Shown: positions 1 through 9,018, counted from the stretch's first letter. The stretch is DNA of 64,000 nucleotides from Paracoccus sp. (in: a-proteobacteria) (GCF_030538755.1 NZ_JAUNTJ010000019.1:1-64000); one strand, 5' to 3'. The notes: generated from the sequence alone by a model not told the origin. A program made the numbers and translations.

Positions 1-110
1 TCATCGCCATCGCCGCAACCGTCATTCGTTTGCCGTGAACGTCAACAGGCGCTAGTCCTACGGCGCGAGCTTTGAGATACGCAACACGACCGGAAAGCTG
101 GAAGATATTT

Positions 111-284
111 GCCGGACCCTTGCCCCCCAAGCCGGTCTTCTCCGTTTTGCTGCAGCTGAAGGTCATCGACTTCTCTCTTTTGCGAGAGGTTGCGGCTTTT
201 TAGGATCTCGGGATCATGCCGGGGGCGGTGCTGCTGCTGACGATGGTTCCGCAGATCGTGACGGCAATTCCGAACCTGAAATAA
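111..284 (+). pseudogene. Possible worn C-terminal remnant of a TRAP-type large permease
   Basis: Read in one frame, this stretch gives a PP...LLREVAAF segment, an in-frame TAG at 201-203, then IMPGAVLLLTMVPQIVTA, IPNLK and a TAA at 282-284. Order and spacing resemble the end of DctM proteins, where a PP-G segment is followed by FRGVAPF, a last membrane helix and a WLPN-like end. The intact DctM at 7195-8502 shows that pattern. The in-frame stop and poor local identity suggest a decayed copy, but the match is short and could be chance. Bases 1-110 show nothing I recognise. Confidence 0.3.
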
Positions 285-288
285 GCCT

Positions 289-317
289 CCCTCCGGGCGC
301 GGATCGTGCCCGGAGGG
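289..317. terminator. Hairpin between convergent ends
   Basis: CCCTCCGGGC (289-298) pairs perfectly with GCCCGGAGGG (308-317) across a 9-nt loop. It lies just after the TAA at 284 and just before the stop of the leftward gene ending at 323, where a shared terminator is expected. There is no clear T-run on either strand. Confidence 0.5.
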
Positions 318-322
318 AAAGG

Positions 323-1219
323 TCAGCCCGCTTCCGGCTTGCCCATTCCACCGAAGGCTCCAAGAACCATATCGGCACGAGTGGCAAAGCTGTCTTCGCC
401 TGCGCTCATCTTCATATCGCCGATCCGTTGCTGCCAGTCCACCGTCGCCCGCGCCATCGCATCGGGCAGGCCCAGTTCAGTCAGCGTCGCCGCCACCTCG
501 CGCATCTCAGCCGCGCGGCGGCGACCGTGGACCATCATCCGCTCAAGATTATAGGCTGCCTGTCGGGGCCAGTCGATGTCGGGGTTCGAGGCTTGTAATG
601 AGGCCAGAACCGCCCCATCTACCCCCGCCCGCCGTGCCGCCAGCAGACATTCCGCGCTCAGCGCCTCCATCCCCTTTATCATCACCGAGCGGATCATCTT
701 GATCGACGAGGCATCCCCCACCTGCCCACCGGCAACCCCATAAGGCATATCGAGCGCGTCCAGCGCCGCCCCCGCCTGTGCGGTGTGAGGACCGGCGATC
801 AGCAGGGGCGTGCGGTGCAGTTTCGGATGCACTGGTGCCATGATCGCAAGATCGACATAGCGCCCGCCCGCACCCTCGATCACCGCCGCCGCGCGCCGCT
901 TGGCACCCGGCGAACAACTGTTGCCGTCAAACCAGAGCGCGCCAGGGGCAAGGTGCGGCGCTGCCTCGGTCGCGGCGCGTTCGGCGCAATCGGCAGTGAC
1001 GAGGCAGAACACCACCCCCGCGCCGCCAAGCGCGGCGGCCCGGTTATCGGCCAAGGCAACATCACAGCGCCCGGCCCGCATCCGAGGCAGCGCCACAGCC
1101 GCCGGATCGTCGCATTTCAGATCATAGGCCCGGACCTGACCTGCCGCTTGCCCCCAGCCGGTCGCAAAAGCCTCGGCCGCTTCGCCAAAGCCGATGAAGG
1201 CGATATCCGCTTGAGCCAT
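323..1219 (-). CDS. NAD(P)-dependent oxidoreductase, DUF1932 / 6PGDH-like
   Basis: A 298-residue protein opening with the nucleotide-binding signature IAFIGFGEAAEAFATG, a Rossmann GxGxxx motif typical of 6-phosphogluconate dehydrogenase and beta-hydroxyacid dehydrogenase relatives. The helical C-terminal half (from about residue 190, SSIKMIRSVMIKGMEAL) fits DUF1932. The start was placed at the ATG at 1217-1219 because a strong GGAGGAAT lies just upstream; an upstream extension in the same frame looks non-coding. It diverges from the FAD-linked oxidase at 1364 and shares a 144-bp promoter region with it. The substrate is unknown; an aromatic or lignin-type hydroxy acid is a guess from the neighbourhood. 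Confidence 0.8.
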   Translation of the reverse strand: MAQADIAFIGFGEAAEAFATGWGQAAGQVRAYDLKCDDPAAVALPRMRAGRCDVALADNRAAALGGAGVVFCLVTADCAERAATEAAPHLAPGALWFDGNSCSPGAKRRAAAVIEGAGGRYVDLAIMAPVHPKLHRTPLLIAGPHTAQAGAALDALDMPYGVAGGQVGDASSIKMIRSVMIKGMEALSAECLLAARRAGVDGAVLASLQASNPDIDWPRQAAYNLERMMVHGRRRAAEMREVAATLTELGLPDAMARATVDWQQRIGDMKMSAGEDSFATRADMVLGAFGGMGKPEAG

Positions 1220-1278
1220 GCCATTCCTCCTCCAGTTTCCGAAGGACTGACGGGCGGATGAATGAAAGACAACTGACA

Positions 1279-1295
1279 ATAGAACATTCTTATGC
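1279..1295 (+). promoter_or_regulatory. Putative LysR-type box 1 (ATAG-N7-TTATGC)
   Basis: ATAGAACATTCTTATGC. The symmetric ATA...TAT core is a T-N11-A motif, the usual signature of a LysR-family site. It starts 85 bp upstream of the ATG of the FAD-linked oxidase and is in the same orientation as that gene. The same ten fixed bases recur twice in the dctP-galB gap. Confidence 0.5.
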
Positions 1296-1363
1296 CCGCA
1301 CACATAGATCGAAATTGTGACCGCCGCCACTTTGGCCCAGCTATAGCGCAGCAGGAGGCACCA

Positions 1364-2752
1364 ATGACCGATCCTTTCATGGCATTGCTTGGCCCGTCAG
1401 GATGGCGCCCGGCAGGCTCGGACATGACGGGGTTCAGCCGCGACTGGCTGGACCGCTACGGCGACGCGCCCATAGGCATTGCCCTGCCCGCCTCGACCGC
1501 CGAGGTCGCGCAGGTGGTCGCGCTTTGCGCGGCGCAAAGGATCAGCGTCACGCCGCAGGGCGGCAATACCGGGCTGAACGGCGGCAGCGTCCTTTCACCC
1601 GGACAGCGTGGGATCATCCTGTCGCTGGCGCGCATGAACCGCGTCCATTCTATCGATCCGGTGGGCATGACCGTGACGGTCGATGCGGGCGTGGTTCTGC
1701 AAGCCCTGCATGACGCGGTTGCACCGCACGGGTTGATGTTTCCACTGCATCTCGGCTCGGAAGGCAGCGCACAGATCGGCGGGTTGATCGCGACCAACGC
1801 CGGAGGCAGCCTTGCGATGCGCTATGGCATGATGGACGCGCAGGTGTTGGGACTGGAGGCGGTTCTGCCCGATGGCCGGATCTGGGACGGGATGCGAGCG
1901 CTTATCAAGGACAATACCGGGCTGCAACTGCGCCGGCTGTTTTGCGGCGCAGAGGGCCGGCTGGGGGTCGTGACCCGCGCGATCCTGCGGCTGGAGCCTG
2001 CGCCCAAGGCTTTTGCGACCGCTCTGCTCGCGCTGTCTGATCTTGACGCCGCGCTGCATCTTGGTGCCCGCGCCCGCGCCGAGGCTGGCGACCGGCTGAT
2101 GGCGATGGAGTTTTTCAGCGAAACCGGTCTTGAGATGCTGCTTCATCATATGCCGCAGATGCTACGCCCGACAGAGGCGCACGGCCCGTTCTATGTGCTG
2201 CTCGAACTGGCCGCGCCGCGTGCTTCGGACAATCCCGGCGAGGTTCTGGAAGGGCTGCTCGAAACCGCGATCACGGCGGGCGAGGTGCTGGATGGCACCA
2301 TCGCCGCCTCTGGGGTGCAGCGCCGGGCCTTGTGGCAACTGCGCGAGGAAATCCCCGAAGGTCAGCGCCGCGAAGGCCCGCAGATCAAGCATGATGTTGC
2401 CGTGCCTGTAGCCAGCCTGACCAGCTTTATCGCCGCCGCACAGTCACGATTGGCGCGGATTCTGCCCGGAGTGCGGATCAATCCCTTTGGCCATCTGGGC
2501 GACGGCAACGTTCATCTGAACCTGTCGCCCCCCAAAGGGCGCGGCTTTGGCGGGACCGAGGCTGCGCTTTCTGCCGAGGTTTATGACCTTGCCACCGCGA
2601 TGGGCGGGACATTTTCGGCGGAACATGGCCTCGGGCAGACCAAGGTGGCGCTTGCCAACCGCCTGCGCAGCGAGACCGAGCGGCGACTGATGGCCGATCT
2701 GATCCATGCCGTCGATCCGGGCGGGGTGATGAATCCGGGCAAGCTGATCTAG
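1364..2752 (+). CDS. FAD-linked oxidase (GlcD / 2-hydroxyacid dehydrogenase type)
   Basis: A 462-residue flavoprotein of the FAD_binding_4 plus FAD-oxidase C-terminal family, the group that holds D-lactate, glycolate (GlcD) and D-2-hydroxyglutarate dehydrogenases. The FAD-binding loop PQGGNTGLNGGSV lies near residue 66. NPFGHLGDGNVHLNL near residue 370 and the terminal NPGKLI are hallmarks of the C-terminal domain. The ATG at 1364 follows GCAGGAGG. It likely oxidises a 2-hydroxyacid to a 2-oxoacid. It is first in a rightward series with the tctACB transporter, so it may act on the acid that transporter imports; the exact substrate cannot be read from the sequence. Confidence 0.85.
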   Translation: MTDPFMALLGPSGWRPAGSDMTGFSRDWLDRYGDAPIGIALPASTAEVAQVVALCAAQRISVTPQGGNTGLNGGSVLSPGQRGIILSLARMNRVHSIDPVGMTVTVDAGVVLQALHDAVAPHGLMFPLHLGSEGSAQIGGLIATNAGGSLAMRYGMMDAQVLGLEAVLPDGRIWDGMRALIKDNTGLQLRRLFCGAEGRLGVVTRAILRLEPAPKAFATALLALSDLDAALHLGARARAEAGDRLMAMEFFSETGLEMLLHHMPQMLRPTEAHGPFYVLLELAAPRASDNPGEVLEGLLETAITAGEVLDGTIAASGVQRRALWQLREEIPEGQRREGPQIKHDVAVPVASLTSFIAAAQSRLARILPGVRINPFGHLGDGNVHLNLSPPKGRGFGGTEAALSAEVYDLATAMGGTFSAEHGLGQTKVALANRLRSETERRLMADLIHAVDPGGVMNPGKLI

Positions 2753-2768
2753 TGCCCCACCCTTGCCA

Positions 2769-2783
2769 ATAGCACCAGCTTAT
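2769..2783 (+). promoter_or_regulatory. Putative LysR-type box 2 (ATAG-N7-TTAT)
   Basis: ATAGCACCAGCTTAT, 124 bp upstream of the tctA start and in the same orientation. It shares the eight core bases and spacing of the other three boxes but lacks the trailing GC. It lies in the 140-bp gap between the FAD oxidase and tctA, so tctA may have its own promoter. Confidence 0.4.
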
Positions 2784-2892
2784 CGGCGGCTGCATATTTC
2801 TGAATTGTCCGCGCAGGCCCCTGTATTCAACACTGGCACCGAGGAGGGCCGCTTGCGCGAAACATCGGCCGGAAGGGGATTGGGGGACAGGG

Positions 2893-4386
2893 ATGGACAG
2901 CATCTATCAATCGCTCGGAGTGATCTTCAGCCTGTCGGGCATTGCGATACTGCTGATCGGCGCACTATTGGGAATCATGGTCGGTGCGCTGCCGGGCCTT
3001 GGCCCCTCTATCGGGCTGAGCCTGCTTATCCCCTTCACCTATGGCATGTCTCCCGAACTTAGCATGCTACTGATGATTTCGCTTTATATCTCGGCAGAAT
3101 ATGGAGGGTCCATCAGCGCGATTCTGTTATCGACACCGGGCACGGCAGCGGCGGCGGCAACGGCCATCGACGGCTATGCGATGGCGCAAAAGGGGCGTGC
3201 AAATGAGGCGATTTCAATTTCATTGACGGCCTCGACCATCGGCGGGGTGCTGGGCGGGCTGGCCCTGCTGTTTCTTACCATGCCGCTGGCGAAACTTGCG
3301 CTGCAATTTGGCCCGGCCGGATATTTTGCCGTAGGACTGTTCGGGCTCAGCTCGGTCGCGGCATTATCGGGCGGATCGCTGGTCAAGGGCCTGTTGGGGG
3401 CAGCTTTGGGGTTGGCGCTGGCAACGGTGGGGATCGACCCGATCGCTGGCACGCCACGCTTTACCTTTGGCCATTTCGAACTCTATGAAGGGGTGCCCTT
3501 TCTCGCCGCGCTGATTGGCCTTTTCGCGGTATCCGAGGCGATTGCCCTTGCCGAAAAACATGCAGGTGCAGCCCCCGCGGTCAAGGCACGGGTTGGTCAC
3601 GTGTTCATGTCTCTGGCGCTGTGGCGGGAAACCTGGCGGGCGATGATCTCGGGTTCGGTGATCGGCACGATCCTGGGGATTCTGCCGGGTGTTGGCGGTA
3701 ATATCGCCTGCTGGGTTGCACGTGATTATGCCCGCAGCCGCGACCCCAAACCACAAGACTATGGCCACGGTGCGGCAAACGGCATCGCCGCACCCGAAGC
3801 TTCGAACAACGCCACGGTGGGCGGTGCCCTTGTGCCGATGCTTGCGCTTGGGGTGCCCGGATCACCCACCACGGCGATCATGATGGGCGCACTGATTATG
3901 CACGGCCTGCATCCGGGACCACAGCTTTTCACCGAAGCGCCCAGCCTCGTCTATGCAATCCTGTTTGGCGTCATTATCGCCTCTGTCGTGCAATATCTGG
4001 TCGGATCATTGTTTCTGCCGATATTGGCGCGCACGGTGCTGCTGCCCGATGGCGTCATCGCCGCCGGGATCATGGCCTTTGCCATGCTGGGCGCTTTCGC
4101 CATTCGCAACCTGATGTTCGACGTCTGGATAACGCTGGGCTTTGGAATTCTGGGTTACGCCATGAAAAAGCTGAATTTTCCGGTCGCACCGGTCATTTTG
4201 GCAATGGTCCTCGGGTATCTGATCGAATCGAATTATCGCACCGCACTGGTGTCATCACGGGGCGATTATGCGGTGTTTTTCACCGATCCGATCAGCCTGC
4301 TGTTTCTGACACTCAGCCTGATCAGCATCCTGATCCCGGTGTGGCGGGCGTGGCAAGGCCGCCGCGTCAAATCGCCAGCCGCGTAA
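2893..4386 (+). CDS. tctA: Tripartite tricarboxylate transporter, large membrane subunit TctA
   Basis: A 497-residue polytopic membrane protein with about twelve hydrophobic segments. The family signature near the N-terminus, GALPGLGPSIGLSLLIPF, and a second GILPGVGGNIACWVARDYA copy near residue 258 are typical of TctA (DUF112). It forms the channel of a TTT carrier that works with a periplasmic binding protein (TctC) and a small membrane subunit (TctB), driven by an ion gradient. Both partners follow at once. TTT systems move citrate-like di- and tricarboxylates and also aromatic acids such as terephthalate, so an aromatic or oxo-acid substrate fits the island. Order here is A-C-B. Confidence 0.93.
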   Translation: MDSIYQSLGVIFSLSGIAILLIGALLGIMVGALPGLGPSIGLSLLIPFTYGMSPELSMLLMISLYISAEYGGSISAILLSTPGTAAAAATAIDGYAMAQKGRANEAISISLTASTIGGVLGGLALLFLTMPLAKLALQFGPAGYFAVGLFGLSSVAALSGGSLVKGLLGAALGLALATVGIDPIAGTPRFTFGHFELYEGVPFLAALIGLFAVSEAIALAEKHAGAAPAVKARVGHVFMSLALWRETWRAMISGSVIGTILGILPGVGGNIACWVARDYARSRDPKPQDYGHGAANGIAAPEASNNATVGGALVPMLALGVPGSPTTAIMMGALIMHGLHPGPQLFTEAPSLVYAILFGVIIASVVQYLVGSLFLPILARTVLLPDGVIAAGIMAFAMLGAFAIRNLMFDVWITLGFGILGYAMKKLNFPVAPVILAMVLGYLIESNYRTALVSSRGDYAVFFTDPISLLFLTLSLISILIPVWRAWQGRRVKSPAA

Positions 4387-4411
4387 ACTTATCAAGGGAG
4401 GAAAAGCAAAG

Positions 4412-5419
4412 ATGAAAGCCACAAAAAAGGCAGCCCCGGCAATCCGTCGTCTGATCGCTCTGTTTCGGACGACTTTTGCGGCACTTGCCCTGTCGGCCTT
4501 GCCGATAGCCCAGCCGCAATCCGCAGCAGCCGACGACTTTCCCCAAAAGACGGTCACGCTGGTCGTCTGGTCGGGTGCCGGCGGGGCGCTTGACACCTAT
4601 GGTCGCAAACTGGCCGAACTGCTGGAGAAAGAGGCCGGCTGGACCGTCAAGGTCGATAACCGCTCGGGTGGCAGCGGCGCGGTCGGGCTGTCGCAGATTA
4701 TGACGCAGCCCGCCGATGGCCATAGCATTCTGGTGCTGACCGGCACATTGACCTTTGGCATCGCACAGGGGTTGATCCCCTTCCAGCTTGAGGATCTGCG
4801 CCTGCTGCGGGCGATGCAGTCCGAACCTTCATCTTTGGCGGTTCTGAAGGACAGCCCGTTTCAGAATGTGCAGCAACTCGTCGATCATATGAAGGCAAAT
4901 CCCAACGGGCTGAAAATCGGCGGCCATTCTTCGGGCGGGTTTCACCAATATATGCTTTATCAACTGATGAAGCAGACCGGCTTTGAAAGCGGCTGGATTC
5001 CGCATGATGCCTCGGGCAAGGTGACGCTGGCCCTGCTTGGCCACCATATCGACGCCGCAATGATGACGCCCTCGACCGGGTTGTCGCAGGTCAAAAACGG
5101 CGACATCCGCCTGCTGGGTATCACCACCGCTGAACGCTCGCCGTTTTTGCCCGAGGCTCCGACATTCGATGAACAGGGCCTGACCCTTGAAGGGGCGATC
5201 TGGCGCGGGGTCGCGGTCAAGGCCGGAACGCCTGATGATGTTGTGGCCACGATTCAGACTGCAATCGACAAGGTGACGGCCTCTGACGATTGGAAAGCCT
5301 TCCAGCAGGAACAGTTTCAGGACAGCCCAGACTGGAACGAGGCCGAATTCACCGAGCGCACACGTAAGGATCTGGAAGAACAGCGCGAATTTCTGGAAGC
5401 CACCGGGTTCATCAAATGA
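4412..5419 (+). CDS. tctC: TTT solute-binding protein TctC (Bug family)
   Basis: A 335-residue periplasmic binding protein with a long N-terminal signal (basic residues, then LFRTTFAALALSALPIAQ, cleavage likely near SAAA-DD). The mature part begins FPQKTVTLVVWSGAGGALDT, the usual start of Bug/TctC receptors that bind carboxylates. The ATG follows AGGGAGGAA. It lies 25 bp after tctA and overlaps tctB by 4 bp, so the three subunits are translated together. The family has many paralogues with different ligands; none can be assigned here. Confidence 0.9.
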   Translation: MKATKKAAPAIRRLIALFRTTFAALALSALPIAQPQSAAADDFPQKTVTLVVWSGAGGALDTYGRKLAELLEKEAGWTVKVDNRSGGSGAVGLSQIMTQPADGHSILVLTGTLTFGIAQGLIPFQLEDLRLLRAMQSEPSSLAVLKDSPFQNVQQLVDHMKANPNGLKIGGHSSGGFHQYMLYQLMKQTGFESGWIPHDASGKVTLALLGHHIDAAMMTPSTGLSQVKNGDIRLLGITTAERSPFLPEAPTFDEQGLTLEGAIWRGVAVKAGTPDDVVATIQTAIDKVTASDDWKAFQQEQFQDSPDWNEAEFTERTRKDLEEQREFLEATGFIK

Positions 5420-5886
5420 GCCAATATGACACGCCCCTGACTGGCCGACGCATCCCGGCCAGCGAGGTTATCGCTGCGCTGGCCTGTCTGGCGGCAAGCG
5501 CGGGGTTTCTGGTGCTGGCATCGAACCTGCCGGAAAGCGTGTCCACCGGCGATGTCGGGCCGGGAGCCTTGCCCAGACAGGTGGGGGTGTTCGGGCTGAT
5601 CTGTTCGCTGGCCTATCTGGTCATGACCCTGCGCAAAGCATTTCCGGCACAACCGAGCCGTTTTGCTGGGGTGTTATATGCCTTGGCCAGCTTCTTGATC
5701 GGCGTGGTGGCTGTCGTGGCCGTCCCATGGCTGTCACTTGCGGTATCGCTGGCGCTATGTTCCGGCATGCAGACTTTGCTGTTTCCGGGGCGGCACCGTT
5801 GGTTGCGGGCCGGGGCTACGGCGCTTGGCATGTGGCTGATCGCGACATTGCTGTTTCAGCGCCTGCTGGGACTTCCACTGCCCTAG
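5416..5886 (+). CDS. tctB: TTT small membrane subunit TctB
   Basis: A 156-residue protein with four predicted membrane segments, starting at the ATGA overlap with tctC. Size, topology and the phrase VSTGDVGPGALPRQVG after the first helix (the PR-like loop of TctB) match the small subunit of tripartite tricarboxylate transporters. Sequence conservation in this subunit is always low, so the call leans on topology and position. It completes the tctA-tctC-tctB carrier and is followed 111 bp later by the LysR regulator. Confidence 0.85.
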   Translation: MSQYDTPLTGRRIPASEVIAALACLAASAGFLVLASNLPESVSTGDVGPGALPRQVGVFGLICSLAYLVMTLRKAFPAQPSRFAGVLYALASFLIGVVAVVAVPWLSLAVSLALCSGMQTLLFPGRHRWLRAGATALGMWLIATLLFQRLLGLPLP

Positions 5887-5997
5887 CCGGTAAAGCAGTG
5901 GGGCGGCTTGCCAGGATGGTTTGACCCCACCCCTCGTTTCCCGCCATGCTGCGGGGCGACGATTGAGACGCCCCCCGCAAAAAGATTGGAGAGGGAC

Positions 5998-7170
5998 ATG
6001 CTGGCAAATCTGCGACATCTGCGTATGTTCAGGCAGGTGGCCGAGACAGGCTCGGTGACCGAGGCTGCCTTGGCCTGCCATGTCTCGCAGCCCGCCGTCA
6101 CGCAGGCCATGGGCAAGATCGAGGAAATTCTGGGCGCCGATCTGTTTCAGCGTCGCCCGCAGGGGCTGTTTCTGACCGATGCCGGACGGGTGCTGGCGCA
6201 TCGGGTCAGCCGGGCGTTTCTGCGGCTGGATGGCGCAATGGCCGATATGGCGCGCGAAATTCGGGTGCAGGCAAGCTGGTCGCAGCTTCGCGCCCTGATC
6301 GCGGTCACGGATATGGAGAATTTCACCCTTGCCGCGCGCAGGCTGGGTCTGGCGCAGCCGACCGTTCACCGGGCGATCACCGCGCTGGAGGCTGCCGCTG
6401 GCACCCGGTTTTTCCAGCGCACCGCCCATGGGCTGATCGCCACCCGTGCCGCGCGGGGGCTTGCGCAGGCGGCGCGGTTGGCGCTGGCGGAACTCGATCA
6501 GGCCCGCGCCGATCTGGCCGAACTCTCGGGGCGCGAGGTCGGGCGCATCGTCATCGGCAGCCTGCCGCTGTCCCGGTCAAACCTGTTGCCCGAAGCCCTG
6601 CTCGAATTTCGCAAACAGCGCCCCAGCCTGCCGGTCGAGGTGATCGACGGACGTTATGACGAAATGCTGACCGGCCTGCGCCGGGGCGATATCGACATGG
6701 TTCTGGGCGCACTACGCATGCCTGCACCGATTGACGATGTGGATCAGAAGATGCTTTTTCACGACAGCGTGGTGATCGTCGCGGGGGCCGGGCATCCGCT
6801 GGCCGGGCGGCGCGACCTGACCCGCACCGATCTGCTGGCCTATCCTTGGGTGATGGCCCGGCAGGGCACGCCAATCCGCGCACAGCTTGACGATTTTCTG
6901 GCGGGTGAAGCACCTGCAAGCGTGGTCGAGACCTCATCGGTGATCCTGATGCGCGAATTGCTGATCGGCAGCGATCATCTGGGCGCGCTGTCGCGGATGC
7001 AGGCGCAGACCACGGCCGAGGCACAGGCGCTGCGTATCCTGCCGGTTGCCCTGCCGGGGTCAGACCGACCGATTGGCCTTACCACCCGAACCGATTGGGA
7101 ACCGACCATCGCCCAGCGGGAGTTACGCGACATCCTGATCAGGTTGGGGGAAAGCCTGCGCCAAACCTGA
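5998..7170 (+). CDS. LysR-family regulator with two tandem HTH modules
   Basis: A 390-residue regulator, about 90 residues longer than a normal LysR protein. The first winged-helix module is at residues 3-64 (LRMFRQVAETGSVTEAA, VSQPAVTQAMGKIEE). A second lies at about 95-155 (LRALIAVTDMENFTLAARRL, AQPTVHRAITALEAA, with FFQRT). The effector domain begins near GREVGRIVIGSLPLSRSNLL (residue 178). The start at 5998 has GAGAGGG just upstream; the open frame before it is not protein-like. It sits between the TTT operon and the TRAP operon and is the only regulator in the island, so it is the likely reader of the ATAG-N7-TTAT boxes. The inducer is unknown. Confidence 0.9.
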   Translation: MLANLRHLRMFRQVAETGSVTEAALACHVSQPAVTQAMGKIEEILGADLFQRRPQGLFLTDAGRVLAHRVSRAFLRLDGAMADMAREIRVQASWSQLRALIAVTDMENFTLAARRLGLAQPTVHRAITALEAAAGTRFFQRTAHGLIATRAARGLAQAARLALAELDQARADLAELSGREVGRIVIGSLPLSRSNLLPEALLEFRKQRPSLPVEVIDGRYDEMLTGLRRGDIDMVLGALRMPAPIDDVDQKMLFHDSVVIVAGAGHPLAGRRDLTRTDLLAYPWVMARQGTPIRAQLDDFLAGEAPASVVETSSVILMRELLIGSDHLGALSRMQAQTTAEAQALRILPVALPGSDRPIGLTTRTDWEPTIAQRELRDILIRLGESLRQT

Positions 7171-7190
7171 CCAGCAGGACTGGCGCAGGC
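7154..7190. terminator. Hairpin at convergent LysR / dctM ends
   Basis: GCCTGCGCCA (7154-7163) and TGGCGCAGGC (7181-7190) form a perfect 10-bp stem around a 17-nt loop. It spans the LysR stop codon and ends 5 bp from the dctM stop, so it may serve both convergent units. No T-run follows. Confidence 0.45.
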
Positions 7191-7194
7191 GGCC

Positions 7195-8502
7195 TCAGCC
7201 GAACATCGAGTTCGGAATCCAGGTCGCGATGCCGGGGATCAGGATTATCAGCACCAACCCGACGATCATCGCGAACAGGAACGGTGCTACCCCCCGGAAC
7301 ACGGTCGTCAGCGGCACCTCGGCACCCGCAACCGAGCGCACGACAAAGACATTCAGCCCGACCGGCGGGGTAATCATCCCCATCTCGATCACGATCACCG
7401 CAACAACGCCGAACCAGATCGGATCGAAACCAAGCGCAGTGATGACCGGGAACACGATCGGAATCGACAGCACCAGCATCGACAGTCCATCCATGAACAT
7501 GCCCATCACCACATAGGCCAGAATGATGACGAACAGCGTTCCATAGGCCCCCAGCCCCAGCGATTGCAGCCCATCGCCCAGCATGGCGGGGATCTGCGTG
7601 ACCGCAAAGAACGGGTTCAGCACATGGGCACCGATCACGATCATATAAAGCATGGCCGAGGTTTTCAGCGTATCCTGCACCGCCTCGCGGAAGCTGACCC
7701 AGCTTAGCCGGCGGCCAAGGATGGCGAAAAGGATGACCAGCGCTGCGCCGATGCCCGAGGCCTCGACCGGGGTGAAGACGCCGATATAGATGCCGCCGAT
7801 GGTCAGCACCATCACCCCAAGCAGCGGCGCAGCATGGGCCAGCGCCACGAACCGTTCGCGCAGCGGCAGATCGGGACCCGCGGGGGCCTTGGACGGGTGG
7901 CGGGCCGCGACGATCCATACTGTTGCCACAAACAGCACCATCAACAGCAGCCCCGGCAGTATCCCTGCCATGAACAGTCGCCCGATGGATTGCTCGGTCA
8001 GGATCGCATACAGCACAAAGCCGGTCGAGGGCGGGATCAGAAAGCCAAGCGTGCCGCCTGCCGCGACCGAGCCGGTGGCCAGCCCGTCAGCATAGCCCTG
8101 ACGCTTCATCTCGGGCAGGGCGACCTTGCCGATGGTGACGGCGGTGGCGACCGATGACCCCGAGACTGCCGAAAACGCCGCGCAGCCCAGAACCGAGGCG
8201 CTGGCCAGCCCACCCCGGAAATGCCCGACCCATGCAAAGGCCGCGTCATACAGCCCGCGCGAAAATCCGGCGACCGAGGCTATATTGCCCAGCAAAACGA
8301 ACATCGGCACGACGATCAGTGTCTCTGACGCGACCGAGCCATAGCTTTCGGTCAGCAGCAGCGCACCTGCCGCGCGGAATCCTTCAAGCGCCCACATGCC
8401 GAAAAACCCCGCCAGCAGCATCGCAAAAGCGACCGGCGTGCGGAAAATCATCAGGAAGAACAGGCCGAAAATACCCAGAAGGCCGATGGTTGCGCTGCTC
8501 AT
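7195..8502 (-). CDS. dctM: TRAP transporter large permease DctM
   Basis: A 435-residue membrane protein with about twelve hydrophobic segments and the DctM layout. Signatures include FLMIFRTPVAFAMLLAGF near the N-terminus, GSSVATAVTIGKVALPEM near residue 115 and ITPPVGLNVFVVRSVAG near residue 380. It is the ion-coupled channel of a tripartite ATP-independent periplasmic transporter. It overlaps dctQ by 4 bp and closes a dctP-dctQ-dctM operon. The operon diverges from galB and shares regulatory sites with it, so import of the aromatic acid freed by the neighbouring tannase-like enzyme is a reasonable inference. Confidence 0.93.
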   Translation of the reverse strand: MSSATIGLLGIFGLFFLMIFRTPVAFAMLLAGFFGMWALEGFRAAGALLLTESYGSVASETLIVVPMFVLLGNIASVAGFSRGLYDAAFAWVGHFRGGLASASVLGCAAFSAVSGSSVATAVTIGKVALPEMKRQGYADGLATGSVAAGGTLGFLIPPSTGFVLYAILTEQSIGRLFMAGILPGLLLMVLFVATVWIVAARHPSKAPAGPDLPLRERFVALAHAAPLLGVMVLTIGGIYIGVFTPVEASGIGAALVILFAILGRRLSWVSFREAVQDTLKTSAMLYMIVIGAHVLNPFFAVTQIPAMLGDGLQSLGLGAYGTLFVIILAYVVMGMFMDGLSMLVLSIPIVFPVITALGFDPIWFGVVAVIVIEMGMITPPVGLNVFVVRSVAGAEVPLTTVFRGVAPFLFAMIVGLVLIILIPGIATWIPNSMFG

Positions 8503-9017
8503 TCCAGCCCCTCCGGGTAATGCTCATCATGCAGCAGTTCAAAGATCTGCACAGCAAAAATCACGACGCACAGCGCCATGCCAAGGGCCAGCACCGCATA
8601 GCCGGGCCACAGCGGCAGTGCCAGCATGTTGGTGGTATCGCCATATTCCCAGGCGTCCAGCGCCTTCAGCACCGCGCGCCAGACCAGCACCGCCAGCACG
8701 CCCCCGGACAGCAGCCGCGACAACAGATCGCCGGCCAGCCGCCCCCAAGGCCCGATGGCGTTGTCGAACACATCGACACCGACATGGCCGTTACGTTCGG
8801 TGCAATAGGGCAGCGCCGCCATGACCAGCGCAACGGCGGTCAACTGGTTGATTTCATTCAGCCCCAGAACCGGCGCCGAAAAGACATAGCGCAGGATTAC
8901 CCCCGCGCTGACGCTTAGCACCATGAACAGCAGCGCAGCGGCAGCCAGCACTGCCAGCCATGCCGTCGCCCGGTCAAGAAAACTCGACCGGGTCCAGGTT
9001 GCCAGATGGCGCATCAT
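8499..9017 (-). CDS. dctQ: TRAP transporter small permease DctQ
   Basis: A 172-residue protein with four membrane helices. The region FSAPVLGLNEINQLTAVALV and the following GHVGVDVF match the conserved core of DctQ (the E-x-x-Q patch and the H-V-x-V-D loop). It starts one base after the dctP stop and overlaps dctM by 4 bp, so all three TRAP subunits are translationally coupled. Its role is to bind the large permease and complete the membrane unit. Confidence 0.9.
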   Translation of the reverse strand: MMRHLATWTRSSFLDRATAWLAVLAAAALLFMVLSVSAGVILRYVFSAPVLGLNEINQLTAVALVMAALPYCTERNGHVGVDVFDNAIGPWGRLAGDLLSRLLSGGVLAVLVWRAVLKALDAWEYGDTTNMLALPLWPGYAVLALGMALCVVIFAVQIFELLHDEHYPEGLE

Positions 9018-9018
9018 C

